Source of the DNA: Nitrosospira sp. Nsp2
Lineage (GTDB): Bacteria; Pseudomonadota; Gammaproteobacteria; Burkholderiales; Nitrosomonadaceae
Direction: 5' to 3'
Assembly (NCBI RefSeq): GCF_003050965.1
Contig: NZ_QAOU01000005.1
Span: 62,001-126,000, forward strand
DNA length: 64,000 bases
Shown here: positions 37,094 through 46,977 of the stretch, in pieces
Position numbering within the stretch: the stretch's first letter is position 1
Layout of the letters: every line of letters starts with the position of its first letter
The notes under the pieces: model-generated
Database searches by the model: none
What the model was told of the DNA's origin: nothing
What the model saw: only the letters and a program-made list of their open reading frames with translations
Made by a program: the position numbers and the translations under genes

Positions 37094-37903
37094 ATGGAAT
37101 ATCTCAGCCTTATACTTAACACAATAGTTCTTCGCCCCTATGTTTTCATTTTCCTTGCTGCGTTTCTATTCGCGGCCAGTCGGCTGATTGGCTGGCGGCG
37201 GACGATCTGCTTCTGGGGAATCACCTACGTCGTGGCATTTTTGTGTGAGTTCTCCTCCACCCGCACTGGTATCCCCTTCGGCTGGTATCACTATACGGGT
37301 TCGACAGCCGGGCAGGAATTGTACATCGCTGATGTGCCCTTCATGGATTCGCTCTCGTTTCCTTTCCTTCTCTATGCCAGTTATTGCATGTCGCTGGCTT
37401 TTATCCTGCCTTCCACGAGTACTCAGAAATCCCGATGGAGCGTTCCGATAATCAGACTGGAGTTCCCGCTCACTACGAGAACCGGGTGGCCGGTGATGGT
37501 GCTTACAATACTTTTTTTTACATTCATCGACATTATCATTGATCCAATCGCTCTTCAGGGAGAACGATGGTTTCTAGGCCGCATCTATTACTACCCGGAA
37601 CCCGGTACGCACTTCGGGGTTCCGATAGCAAACTACATCGGCTGGGCTGTCGTTGGCCTGCTTTCGCTCCGAGCATACCTTCCACTGGATCGCAGACTTG
37701 GCCAAGCCGGAGCAGCGTCTCCACACGTAACTTTGCCGGTGCTTCTCGGGTGCGGCCTTTATTACGGCGTATTGATCTTCAATCTCGCCGTAACCTTCTG
37801 GATCGGAGAACTTCTCTTGGGAACAACTGGCGTATTTATCTATCTTCCCGTCACGGTTCTGCTTGCACTTCGGCTTTTTGGATACCTGCCGGCAAAGAGT
37901 TAA
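37094..37903 (+). CDS. Carotenoid biosynthesis protein, CruF/DUF422 family
   Basis: 269 residues, seven or so membrane helices. Family hallmarks: FLCEFSSTRTGIPFGWYHYT, VPFMDSLSFPFLLYASYCMS and the Asp-rich helix FIDIIIDPIALQGERW, which resembles the hydratase CruF and archaeal bisanhydrobacterioruberin hydratases. It may act on a carotenoid end group. No phytoene desaturase is in the window, so the pathway cannot be completed here. Confidence 0.82.
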   Translation: MEYLSLILNTIVLRPYVFIFLAAFLFAASRLIGWRRTICFWGITYVVAFLCEFSSTRTGIPFGWYHYTGSTAGQELYIADVPFMDSLSFPFLLYASYCMSLAFILPSTSTQKSRWSVPIIRLEFPLTTRTGWPVMVLTILFFTFIDIIIDPIALQGERWFLGRIYYYPEPGTHFGVPIANYIGWAVVGLLSLRAYLPLDRRLGQAGAASPHVTLPVLLGCGLYYGVLIFNLAVTFWIGELLLGTTGVFIYLPVTVLLALRLFGYLPAKS

Positions 37904-38048
37904 GCAAGCAGACTGATCCGCCTTCGAGTCGAGAGTTCCTCAACTGATTGTCCCATCATATACAAGTACCTCAACCGTCCTTGGGGCGATATAATGCTGC
38001 CCTGGAAACTTGGTTTATATTGTAAAAAAAATCGGAGCAGAGCATAAA

Positions 38049-38357
38049 ATGAAGCAAATCACCTTATTGTTAATCGCTGTTGCATCTGCGGGTTTAATTG
38101 GCTGCTCGAAGACAGATAACTATACGCCGGCCGAGAGCGCTAGCGGAGAAGACATATTTTATGCAAACTGCACGAAATGCCACAAACCGGAAGCGGCTGG
38201 CAACGTCATGACTTTAAACACAGCAATGGCGAATAAGGATGCGATCATCGGGAAAGTTCATAAAGGCAGCATGGGAATGCCCGCCTTTCCAAACATTAAG
38301 GGTGAACCCGCACAACGTCTAGCAGAATTCATATTGGCAAATAGCAAGACCAAGTAG
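38049..38357 (+). CDS. Small lipoprotein cytochrome c
   Basis: 102 residues from ATG 38049, preceded by GGAGCAGAG. A lipoprotein signal with lipobox LIGC near residue 19 is followed by one CTKCH heme site near 48 and the distal Met in GSMGMPAF. It should be a periplasmic, membrane-tethered mono-heme electron carrier. Stands alone. Confidence 0.85.
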   Translation: MKQITLLLIAVASAGLIGCSKTDNYTPAESASGEDIFYANCTKCHKPEAAGNVMTLNTAMANKDAIIGKVHKGSMGMPAFPNIKGEPAQRLAEFILANSKTK

Positions 38358-38528
38358 CTCAGTATGAATAACGGTTGCCAATGATGAGCTGACGCGGCGG
38401 CCGGGACGATTGAATCCAGTCTGCATGCCTCCTTTAACGATTGACGGAATAATCAGCATGATCACCACTTCGGCAAAGGTGCGAGTCGGTTTTATTTCCT
38501 GTCACATCGTTGGGCAGCTTTCTCCAGC

Positions 38529-39035
38529 ATGGTGATGGTCAAGTGGGCGATCATCATCGTCGCCCTCGTTGTTATTGCGGGCTTACTCGCCGGTCAACTT
38601 GGGCTGCTAAAAGGCACTCCGCCTACCGATCTCGGTTTGCATGAAGGGAGGCTCAAACCGCCCTCGAAAACGCCTAACAGTGTTTCCAGCCAGGCTTCGC
38701 TCTACCCTGATCACCCACAGCGCAGCTACGCGGATATCGCACCCCTGCCAGCTAATGGCGAACCCGAGGAGGCTGCACTGGACCGGATCGCCAACATTGT
38801 GGAGGCGATGGATGGCGCAAAAATAGTCAAGAAGGAACCCGGCTACCTGTACGCACAATTCACCACCCGTCTAATGAAATACGTGGACGACGCGGAGTTC
38901 TGGTTCGATTTGGCTGCGGGGGTCATTCAGGTACGATCGGCGTCGCGGCTGGGAAGCTCTGATCTCGGCGTAAACCGTAAACGTATCGAATTCATCCGGC
39001 AAAAGCTGCAAAATTCCAGACACCTCCTCCGTTAA
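38529..39035 (+). CDS. DUF1499 family protein
   Basis: 168 residues: an N-terminal membrane helix, then the DUF1499 core (LKPPSKTPNSVSSQA, IVKKEPGYLYAQFTTRLMKY, DDAEFWFD, QVRSASRLGSSDLGVNRKRI). Secreted or membrane-anchored, function unknown. The penicillin-acylase-family gene follows after 90 bp. Confidence 0.88.
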   Translation: MVMVKWAIIIVALVVIAGLLAGQLGLLKGTPPTDLGLHEGRLKPPSKTPNSVSSQASLYPDHPQRSYADIAPLPANGEPEEAALDRIANIVEAMDGAKIVKKEPGYLYAQFTTRLMKYVDDAEFWFDLAAGVIQVRSASRLGSSDLGVNRKRIEFIRQKLQNSRHLLR

Positions 39036-39125
39036 ATCCTGCCGGTGCAAAGACCGACAGACTCGGCCACCATCCGTCCGCAATAATCCAGCGGCACTGC
39101 GTGGGCTCGATCTCTTTTATCCGCT

Positions 39126-41534
39126 ATGACTACTGCGCTTCGCACCGGATACAGGCTAGTACTCGCGGTATTCATGCTGGCGCTGTTGGCGACCGGCTCC
39201 ATCTGGTTGTTACTGCACGGCAGCCTGCCGGAATACAGCGGCACTGTGAATGTCAGCGCCCTGACTGAACCTGTAACTGTGGAACGCGACAGCCTTGGCA
39301 CTGTAACGATACGCGCGCAGGATCGGTTCGGAATGATCTGGGGATTGGGCTACGTCCACGCCCAGGAGCGCTTTTTCGAGATGGATCTGATGCGGCGCCG
39401 GGCAGCCGGCGAATTGGCCGAGACATTTGGACCAGCAGCGCTGCCGTCGGACCGGGAGGCGCGAAGACATCGCATGCGCTCACGCGCCGCGGCGATATTG
39501 GACGCGTTGCCGGACGAACAGCGACAGCTGCTGGACATCTATCGTGACGGGGTAAATCAAGGTCTGGGCGCACTTGCCATCCGTCCCTTTCCGTATCTCC
39601 TGACGCGCACACGTCCGGTCGAATGGCGCAGCGAAGACAGTATACTGGTCGTGAAGTCCATGTACTTTACCTTGAATGATGTCAATGACTCGCGCGAAAT
39701 TGCCTTCTCTGCCATGCGCGCGGCACTGCCTGAAAGCGCCTACCGTTTCCTGACAGCAAGCGGTGGCTCATGGGATGCGCCGCTGATCGGGGCGGCGCTT
39801 GAGTGGCCCGAACCCCCGTCTCCTGACGAACTCGATCTTCGCAAGCTCGACCCTGCCCTCATATCCCCGAAAAACGGACCACCTCTTGATGAGTCCGTTG
39901 ATCAGCTGCCGGGCAGCAATAGTTTTGCGGTGGCCGGACCACTCGCCGGCGGTGCTGCGCTCATCGCAAACGATATGCATCTGAAGTTGCGTGTACCTAA
40001 TATATGGTTCCGCACGCGCTTGATTTATCCCAATTCCCGCGACCCCGGACTCATGAACGACATCATCGGTGTCAGCCTTCCCGGTACGCCGGCAATCACC
40101 GTCGGCTCCAATCGCAAGATTGCCTGGAGCTTTACCAATACTTACGGTGATTTTATAGATTGGGTTCGTGTCGCACGCCATCCAACCGACGCCTTGCGCT
40201 ACAGAAGCGCAACTGGATGGAAAGCTATTACCGTTCACCACGAAGTTTTGCATGTGCGTGGAGCACAGGATGAAACGCTCGATATTTACGAGACCGAGTG
40301 GGGTCCCATTCTATCGACCGACCACGACGGGACGCCACTTGCACAGGCATGGACCGCCCATCGGCCGGGTTCCGTGAATATGGCGCTTACCGATCTGGAG
40401 CAGGCCGAAACTGTCGACGAAGCGGTCTCAATTGCACACAACGCGGGCATCCCGGCGCAGAATTTCATCGTTGGGGACAAGCAGGGGAAGATTGCGTGGA
40501 CCATCGCGGGACGCATCCCGGCGCGAGCGGGCGGATACGATCCAACAATTCCCGCGGACTGGAGCCATCCGGACACAGGATGGCAGGGCTGGCTTACTCC
40601 AGCGCAATATCCACTCATTCTGGCCCCCTCAACACGGCGCCTGTGGAGCGCCAATGCCCGCTCTGTCGAAGGGCTTATGCTCGAACGACTTGGCGATGGC
40701 GGATATGATCTTGGCGCGCGTGCGAAACAAATACGCGACGGTTTGTATGAACGTGAGCACTTCACCCCGGCTGCTATGCTGGAACTTCAGCTCGACGACC
40801 GCGCGCTATTCCTGAACCGGTGGCGAGAACTTCTGGACCAGACCCTGAGCCGCGCTGAAGCAGCGCCTTGGCGCACCGAGATGCAGCAAGCGCTGCGAGA
40901 CTGGGATGGACACGCCTCTACGGCTTCTGTTTCATACCGCCTTGTGCGCGCCTTCCGTCAGGAGGCGATCCACCGCGCGCTCGAGGGCTTTGAAGCAGCG
41001 GTCCGGCAAAAACATCAGACCTTTGCTATGCCGATCTTGAATCAGGCCGAACATCCCGTATGGATGTTGATCGAGCACCGTCCCCAGCATCTGTTACCGT
41101 CACCATATGTTGACTGGGAAGCCTTGCTGCGCGCCTGCGCCAAAAATGTAGCGAAGCGGATGCAACAGCAACCTGGCGGCATCGCTGCACGCCCTTGGGG
41201 AGAACACAATACGGCAAACATCCGCCACCCCATCAGCCGCGCCCTGCCCGAGCCGATCGCTAACTGGCTCGATATGCCACGGGTCGAATTGCCTGGGGAC
41301 AGCAAGATGCCACGGGTGCAATCACCCGACTTCGGCGCTTCCAACCGTTTCGCGGTGTCGCCGGGCCGTGAAGAGCAGGGCTATTTTGCAATGCCGGGCG
41401 GCCAGAGTGGACATCCTCTCTCCCCCTATTACGGCAGTGGGCACGCCAGCTGGGTTAATGGCGAACAGACTCCATTTCTCCCAGGGCCCCCCGAGCAAAC
41501 GCTATACCTCCGCCCGACCGCAAAGGCGCGATGA
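39126..41534 (+). CDS. Penicillin acylase family protein (Ntn hydrolase)
   Basis: 802 residues. An N-terminal hydrophobic segment (about 10-30) serves as export signal. The alpha-chain region has GYVHAQERFFEMDLMRRRAAGELAE-type motifs. The autocleavage site is LPG-SNSFAVAG, with the nucleophile Ser near residue 264, and the beta chain carries GTPAITVGSNRKIAWSFTN. Members cleave amide bonds of penicillins, acyl-homoserine lactones or cyclic lipopeptides; substrate cannot be told. Periplasmic. Confidence 0.9.
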   Translation: MTTALRTGYRLVLAVFMLALLATGSIWLLLHGSLPEYSGTVNVSALTEPVTVERDSLGTVTIRAQDRFGMIWGLGYVHAQERFFEMDLMRRRAAGELAETFGPAALPSDREARRHRMRSRAAAILDALPDEQRQLLDIYRDGVNQGLGALAIRPFPYLLTRTRPVEWRSEDSILVVKSMYFTLNDVNDSREIAFSAMRAALPESAYRFLTASGGSWDAPLIGAALEWPEPPSPDELDLRKLDPALISPKNGPPLDESVDQLPGSNSFAVAGPLAGGAALIANDMHLKLRVPNIWFRTRLIYPNSRDPGLMNDIIGVSLPGTPAITVGSNRKIAWSFTNTYGDFIDWVRVARHPTDALRYRSATGWKAITVHHEVLHVRGAQDETLDIYETEWGPILSTDHDGTPLAQAWTAHRPGSVNMALTDLEQAETVDEAVSIAHNAGIPAQNFIVGDKQGKIAWTIAGRIPARAGGYDPTIPADWSHPDTGWQGWLTPAQYPLILAPSTRRLWSANARSVEGLMLERLGDGGYDLGARAKQIRDGLYEREHFTPAAMLELQLDDRALFLNRWRELLDQTLSRAEAAPWRTEMQQALRDWDGHASTASVSYRLVRAFRQEAIHRALEGFEAAVRQKHQTFAMPILNQAEHPVWMLIEHRPQHLLPSPYVDWEALLRACAKNVAKRMQQQPGGIAARPWGEHNTANIRHPISRALPEPIANWLDMPRVELPGDSKMPRVQSPDFGASNRFAVSPGREEQGYFAMPGGQSGHPLSPYYGSGHASWVNGEQTPFLPGPPEQTLYLRPTAKAR

Positions 41535-41953
41535 CCCGGGTTACACAGCCGCTCTGCAGTGATTTACGGATGACGTCAATTCTGCTGCCTGCTCTATCCT
41601 GCCAACGGAGTGCGTAATTCACCTAGAGAGCGCGTAAACCCGTTATGCCGCCCTTCACAGGCGCCCCCACTAACTCCTTTTTCATGGGCGATTTACCGGG
41701 GAAAACCGGCTCTACATGGAGCGACCGAACCATTCGCTTTAAGTTCGCCACCGCACAGAACCCGATCGGGTTTTGTAATAAAACGAAGATGGACGCGCCT
41801 GAGCTGTATTCCCCCATATCTTCCGCCATAACAAATGGCCCAAGATAGCGTGAGAAGATTGCGGGCACGCGACCGCAGTCGCCAACGCTATGGACACAGC
41901 CGCTACCCTCAGGTAACAGGCAGGTACTCATAAATTCGAATCAAGGAACAATC
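41535..41953. other. Intergenic region with a long palindrome
   Basis: Open frames exist on both strands (about 67 and 102 codons), but neither has a domain or clear ribosome site. The palindrome at 41755-41776 is the main feature. Confidence 0.45.
41755..41776. repeat. 22-bp near-perfect palindrome
   Basis: ACAGAACCCGA and TCGGGTTTTGT form a dyad of 22 bases with one mismatched pair, including a perfect 14-bp core AACCCGATCGGGTT. There is no loop, so it is better as a protein site than as a terminator. Confidence 0.5.
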
Positions 41954-43210
41954 ATGAAAAAAATAATTTTTACCTTGTTCGCCGCGGGTTTTACCAACCT
42001 CGTATCCGCAGCAATTCCCCCTCTTAAAACTGAAGTCGTTGCCAGCGGATTTAATCGGCCCTTGTTTGCGACCGCGCCCAACGGAGATTCGCGGCTATTC
42101 ATCGTGGAGCAGGGCGGCCTGGTCAAAGTCTTGCAAAACGGAGCTGTGCTGCCGACTCCGTTCCTTGATTTGTCGGCCAAGGTCGACACTACTGGCGAGC
42201 GCGGCCTTGTGGGCATGACGTTTGATCCCGGCTTTGAGACCAATCGGCGCTTCTATGTAGATTACATAGATAAGACCACACTTGATACTGTGGTAGCGAC
42301 TTATCAGGCAAGCGCGTCACTACCCAACGTCGCCGATACGGCTACGGCCCAGACAATCCTGACCGTCGCGCAGCCTGAATTCGCCAATCACAAGGCTGGA
42401 TGGATCGGTTTTCGCCCGGGAGAAGCTACGAACCTCTATATCGCGACTGGGGATGGCGGGTCTGCCAATGATCCTCAGAATCGGGCGCAAAATCTCAATG
42501 AGAATCTCGGCAAAATTTTACGGGTCGATGTGTCGGCTGATCGTTTTCCTGCCGACCCGACCCAATACGGCTATGGCATCCCAAGCGGCAACATCACGAC
42601 CGGCAACCCTGAAATTTATGCCTCGGGTTTACGCAACCCATTTCGCGACAGCTTCGATCGGGAAACCGGTACTTTCTATATCGCCGATGTTGGTCAGAAT
42701 CAGCGCGAGGAGATCAATATCGGCGCAGCCGGAGCCAACTATGGCTGGCGCAAGTTCGAGGGTACTCTAGTAAATTTCCCGGATGACCCTCCGGTGCCGA
42801 ATCATACGCCACCTATCTTCGAATATAACAACGAAGGCAGTGCGGGCGTTATCGGCGGTTACGTATACCGTGGCGAGACGATTGACGGACTGGCGGGAAC
42901 CTATTTTTTTGCGGACCTTGCAACCGACAAAGTCACTTCTTTCCGCTTCACTGAAGGCGGTGGCATTACTGAACTTACCGACCGCACTGCCGAACTCATC
43001 TCTCCGACCGGTATTTCCGGATCCATTACTTCCTTTGGCGAGGATGGATTTGGCAACCTCTATCTGGTGAGCTTTGATGGCGGCAAGATAGGAATGATCT
43101 CCGCCATACCGGAGCCGGAGGGCTGGGCCATGATGCTGGCGGGCATGGCCTTGGTTTCCGCATGGGTCCGGCGCCGGCAAAAAATCGCGGCGCCAGCGAT
43201 GCCATTGTGA
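41954..43210 (+). CDS. PQQ-type sugar (glucose/sorbosone) dehydrogenase with PEP-CTERM anchor
   Basis: 418 residues. Signal peptide ends near SAAIP at residue 20. The six-bladed beta-propeller of the GSDH family has LFIVEQGGLVKVLQNG, GERGLVGMTFDPGF, YIATGDGGSANDPQNRAQ and GLRNPFRDSFDRETG. The C-terminus is IPEPEGWAMMLAGMALVSAW then RRRQ, a PEP-CTERM sorting signal cut by an exosortase. It is expected outside the inner membrane, linked to extracellular polysaccharide. Substrate unknown. Confidence 0.88.
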   Translation: MKKIIFTLFAAGFTNLVSAAIPPLKTEVVASGFNRPLFATAPNGDSRLFIVEQGGLVKVLQNGAVLPTPFLDLSAKVDTTGERGLVGMTFDPGFETNRRFYVDYIDKTTLDTVVATYQASASLPNVADTATAQTILTVAQPEFANHKAGWIGFRPGEATNLYIATGDGGSANDPQNRAQNLNENLGKILRVDVSADRFPADPTQYGYGIPSGNITTGNPEIYASGLRNPFRDSFDRETGTFYIADVGQNQREEINIGAAGANYGWRKFEGTLVNFPDDPPVPNHTPPIFEYNNEGSAGVIGGYVYRGETIDGLAGTYFFADLATDKVTSFRFTEGGGITELTDRTAELISPTGISGSITSFGEDGFGNLYLVSFDGGKIGMISAIPEPEGWAMMLAGMALVSAWVRRRQKIAAPAMPL

Positions 43211-43607
43211 TTCTCAGAGATAGCTGTCTGGCGGCTCGACACGAACGGGCGCGACGCAAGCGGCTCCAGCAGTAATATTCATGTTTCCCCCCAATTCTGG
43301 TGGGGGGACCATCCACCCGCCTCAAGCAGAGTCTCGGCTTGCCCCGTCTTTTCCCGTTTCACCCCCGAAACTATATTTCCCGATCGTAAGCCGTTAGAAT
43401 AGGACATATTCCAATGCGCCAATCGAGGCGTGGGCAATCAGAGCGCATTGCCCGTTGTGACGGCGCCTCGTCAAAAGGACGCCATCCCAGCAGCCTCTTT
43501 CGCTACTCCCCATACCGCGATGACGCTTACCAGCTATGGACAGCTCTTGACCTTCAGCTTCGGCAACCTGTATTGTTCGGCACGTTAGCAGTTCGGAATT
43601 CCTATCC
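43211..43607. other. Intergenic region before the squalene-synthase-family gene
   Basis: No gene seen. CCCCCC (43287-43292) and GGGGGG (43302-43307) can pair across a nine-base loop, a GC hairpin without a T run. It could slow transcription after the dehydrogenase gene but is not a classic terminator. Confidence 0.4.
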
Positions 43608-44648
43608 TTGAGCACGTACGCCGCCTCACATGAACTCCTGCACGGGATTCTGAAGCAGGTTTCCCGTTCGTTTTATCTCACGCTCAACGTGCTGCCGGAT
43701 GGCGTGCGTGATCAGATGGGTTTGTCCTATCTGTTCGCGCGCGCAGCCGATACCATTGCCGACACGGACCTGATCGACCGTGCGCAACGCCTGAAATACC
43801 TGAATCAGTTCCGGGATCAATTTAAAACGGACGCGATTGACTGGGAGGCAGTGCGAGAGATTCAAACAGCTCTCGTTCCTCATCAGAAGGATTCCGGGGA
43901 AAGCATTCTGCTGCAACAGCTGGAAGATTGTTTCAAAGTGTATGAAAGATTCCCCAGCGACGACCGCCAGCGAATTCAGTGGTTGATGACGGTGCTGCCG
44001 CAGGGCATGGAGATGGATTTGACCCGCTTTCACGCCGAATCAAGCGGACAGCTCGCTGCTTTTTCCACACTGGACGAGTTGGACCGGTACACTTACTATG
44101 TCGCGGGATGTGTTGGCGAATTCTGGACCAGGATGGTCTGCGCGCACCGCCCGGGAATGGAGCGGTGGAATGTCGATGAGATGTCGGCCGTCGGCGTGAG
44201 GTTCGGCAAAGGGTTGCAACTTACCAATATCGTCAAGGATATCGCCCGGGATCTGCGAAATGGGCGCTGTTATGTGCCGGAATCGCTGCTCACGGAAGCA
44301 GGGTTGAAACCAGCGGATCTGCTGGTCGAAGCTAATCTGCCTCGGTTCAGGCCGGTTCTGCGTAAGCTTATCACGCTGGCGATGGAACACCTGGATGAAG
44401 GCTGGACCTATACCATGGCCATCCCCGTTTCTGAAATCCGCCAGCGGCTGGCCTGCATCTGGCCGATAATATTGGCCGGGGAGACCTTGAAGCGAGTCGC
44501 AGCAGCTGAGGATTTGTTGAACCCTGCGGTGAATGTCAAGGTACCCCGGAGCGTTGTATATCGGGTGATGGCAATCACGACCTTAACCTGCGCGAACGCG
44601 TTTGTGGCAACCTCTTACTGGAATCACGTGAGAGATCAGCTTGTCTGA
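43608..44648 (+). CDS. Squalene/phytoene synthase family protein
   Basis: 346 residues with both Asp-rich motifs of head-to-head prenyl synthases: FARAADTIADT (DxxxD) near residue 47 and NIVKDIARDLRNGRCYVP (DxxxD) near 206, plus SRSFYLTLNVLP at the start. A C-terminal hydrophobic stretch fits the squalene synthase (farnesyl-diphosphate farnesyltransferase) branch more than CrtB. TTG at 43608 is used as start. Likely makes squalene for hopanoids or a C30 carotenoid precursor. Confidence 0.85.
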   Translation: MSTYAASHELLHGILKQVSRSFYLTLNVLPDGVRDQMGLSYLFARAADTIADTDLIDRAQRLKYLNQFRDQFKTDAIDWEAVREIQTALVPHQKDSGESILLQQLEDCFKVYERFPSDDRQRIQWLMTVLPQGMEMDLTRFHAESSGQLAAFSTLDELDRYTYYVAGCVGEFWTRMVCAHRPGMERWNVDEMSAVGVRFGKGLQLTNIVKDIARDLRNGRCYVPESLLTEAGLKPADLLVEANLPRFRPVLRKLITLAMEHLDEGWTYTMAIPVSEIRQRLACIWPIILAGETLKRVAAAEDLLNPAVNVKVPRSVVYRVMAITTLTCANAFVATSYWNHVRDQLV

Positions 44649-44781
44649 CCCGCAGCCGGGCTCAGTATTGTAGCGACGGATCGCCACCGTAGAAGCAAGG
44701 TAAAGGTGAGTCCTAGCGGCGGCTAAAAACTCATCCCACACGCCTCCCAATCGGTAACACGGCAATGCGAAACCCGACTTC

Positions 44782-46434
44782 ATGGCAACCGTAACACCTA
44801 CCACCGGTCTTGTTTCGACGGTCGGCCGCTGGCTCGATGCCAACATCCTCGCGCTCGGGCGGGAGATGCGGTTGTCGTACCTGCCCCCGCTGATGGTTTA
44901 CGCCGCGGCCGGCATCTCCGGTCTCACGGCGATTGTAGGGACATTTTACGTCAAGGAGCGGCTGGGACTTTCCGCCGAGTTTCTGGCGGCACTTGGGTTC
45001 TGGATGATGCTGCCGTGGGCGCTGAAGATGCCGCTAGGTCATCTGGTTGACCTGCTGTGGCGCTGGAAAAGCTTGCTCGTGTACATGGGCGCGGGTCTGA
45101 TCACACTGAGCGTGCTGATCATGATCGGCCTTCTCGGGCATCCGGAGGCCATGCGGGCAGTTGCGACAGTTGAAGCATGGTACATAGCCGCTGCAATGCT
45201 AGCGCCCGTTGGCTACGTACTTCAGGACGTAGTGGCCGATGCGATGACGGTGGAAGCAGTGCCGCGAGTGGATGAGCATGGCCAGCCGCTGTCGCCGGAA
45301 ACTCGGAAGTCCATGCACGTCACCATGCAGACCCTGGGTCGAGTCGCCATCATTACGGGCGGGATACTGGTTTCCGTCGTTAACGTTTTCGTATTGCGAG
45401 GCGTGGGGGAGCTGCCCGAGTCGGAGAAAGCGGCTGCCTATTTATATGTCTACGAACTCGCCCTGATCATTCCGCTTGTTTCAGTGTGCGGGGTTGTGTT
45501 TGCCGCGTGGTTAAGGCGCCGGGACTTGGCGCGGTTTATGGCGCAAGGGCACAGCCGTGCAGAAAGTGAAGCAATGCTCGGCGCAGACACCATACCGCCA
45601 CCGGTAAACTGGTGGATCTTGGGCGGCGGACTGGCCTTTACTGCAGTATCGCTGAGCGTCGGCCTCAGCCGTATTTCGGGTGGAGAGGAAATTATCTTCG
45701 CCATTTCCATGGCCATCGTATTATTCCTGATGTGGCGATTGACGGGGGAACTGCAACCCGAAGCGCGGAACGTGCTTGTTGGCACCGCCGTTCTCATATT
45801 TGTGTTCCGCGCCATACCGGGGCCGGGCGCCGGCTCAACATGGTGGATGATCGATAGTCTCGGTTTCGACCAGGAATTCCTTGCCACCCTATCGCTAATA
45901 GGCGCGATTCTGACGCTTTTCGGAATGTTTGTTTTCCGCCGCTTTATGGCCGAACGCTCAATTGCGTACATCGTAGGTTTTTTAACCGTGGCAGGGACAC
46001 TGCTATCGCTGCCGACCATTGGCATGTATTTCGGACTGCATGAGTGGACCGCTGCCCTGACCGGCGGCGTCGTGGATGCGCGGTTTATTGCCGTGATCGA
46101 TACCGCGCTGGAATCACCTCTCGGGCAGATCGCGATGATTCCGATGCTTGCCTGGATCGCCAACTCGGCACCAGACAATCTAAAAGCGACTTTTTTTGCG
46201 GTGATGGCGTCGTTCACCAACCTCGCCCTGTCCGCTTCGCAGCTTGCAACGAAGTACATGAACCAGATCTTCGTCGTGACTCGCGAGGTAAAGGACCCCG
46301 AAACGGGTCAGATCGTCGTTCCTGCAGATTACAGCGAACTGGGACTGTTATTGATTTTAGTGACCGCGATCGGGTTTGCACTGCCACTGCTGGTCATCCT
46401 GATCCTGAAATATACGCGCTTCCGCAACGCCTGA
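44782..46434 (+). CDS. Multi-pass membrane transporter (BT1/MFS-like)
   Basis: 550 residues with about twelve hydrophobic helices. The region KERLGLSAEFLAALGFWMML, then PWALKMPLGHLVDLLWRWKS, resembles the folate-biopterin transporter (BT1) group of the major facilitator superfamily. A central loop follows helix six. Substrate unknown. Confidence 0.75.
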   Translation: MATVTPTTGLVSTVGRWLDANILALGREMRLSYLPPLMVYAAAGISGLTAIVGTFYVKERLGLSAEFLAALGFWMMLPWALKMPLGHLVDLLWRWKSLLVYMGAGLITLSVLIMIGLLGHPEAMRAVATVEAWYIAAAMLAPVGYVLQDVVADAMTVEAVPRVDEHGQPLSPETRKSMHVTMQTLGRVAIITGGILVSVVNVFVLRGVGELPESEKAAAYLYVYELALIIPLVSVCGVVFAAWLRRRDLARFMAQGHSRAESEAMLGADTIPPPVNWWILGGGLAFTAVSLSVGLSRISGGEEIIFAISMAIVLFLMWRLTGELQPEARNVLVGTAVLIFVFRAIPGPGAGSTWWMIDSLGFDQEFLATLSLIGAILTLFGMFVFRRFMAERSIAYIVGFLTVAGTLLSLPTIGMYFGLHEWTAALTGGVVDARFIAVIDTALESPLGQIAMIPMLAWIANSAPDNLKATFFAVMASFTNLALSASQLATKYMNQIFVVTREVKDPETGQIVVPADYSELGLLLILVTAIGFALPLLVILILKYTRFRNA

Positions 46435-46587
46435 GAACTGGACGGGTGCGCTTGACAACGTTTGAGCCGGGGCACATCATTCGCCCGGACGAGGCGCTGG
46501 AACAAGGTGAATAATCATTTCGGTACGCGATTTCCTCCCCTGAGCCCAGCTGGGATTCGCGTATCCACAATTGCGGACCATAGCAAA

Positions 46588-46890
46588 ATGCAACCCACAT
46601 CGCGACAAGAACGCTGGATAACACCGTTTATGCTGCTGCTGATCGTTTTTGCGGCCTCAATGTCGTATTGGCTTTGGCGCGCCCATGCTCAGGTATCGCT
46701 GGAAATCGAGTTGGCCTGCCGCCTTCCTGGTGCCGAAGCATGCGCTTCGGCCAACGCGCGCTACATGAATAGTTTCTATGCTGCCTTGCTTTCGCAGATG
46801 TTACCCTGGATTCTTCCGTTTATCCCCGCGTTCATTTATGTCTTCTTTTTTCGTTGGCTCCGAAAAAACAAACCGCCACCTGAGGCTTAG
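46588..46890 (+). CDS. Hypothetical membrane protein (100 aa)
   Basis: Start set at ATG 46588; the frame is open further upstream without a better site. Two membrane helices (residues 12-30 and 65-90), a cysteine pair in CRLPGAEAC between them on the outer side, and a basic C-terminus. Unknown family. Confidence 0.6.
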   Translation: MQPTSRQERWITPFMLLLIVFAASMSYWLWRAHAQVSLEIELACRLPGAEACASANARYMNSFYAALLSQMLPWILPFIPAFIYVFFFRWLRKNKPPPEA

Positions 46891-46977
46891 TTCGGCAACA
46901 TCACAGTGGATCCCTTCGCCAAGAGCATGACAAGGCAGACGCCCCCAAAACCACATCCCATCCTCGGGGGGACTTGT

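Noticed and set aside
43287-43307. C6/G6 hairpin as a terminator
   Set aside because: No T run on either side, so intrinsic termination is not supported.
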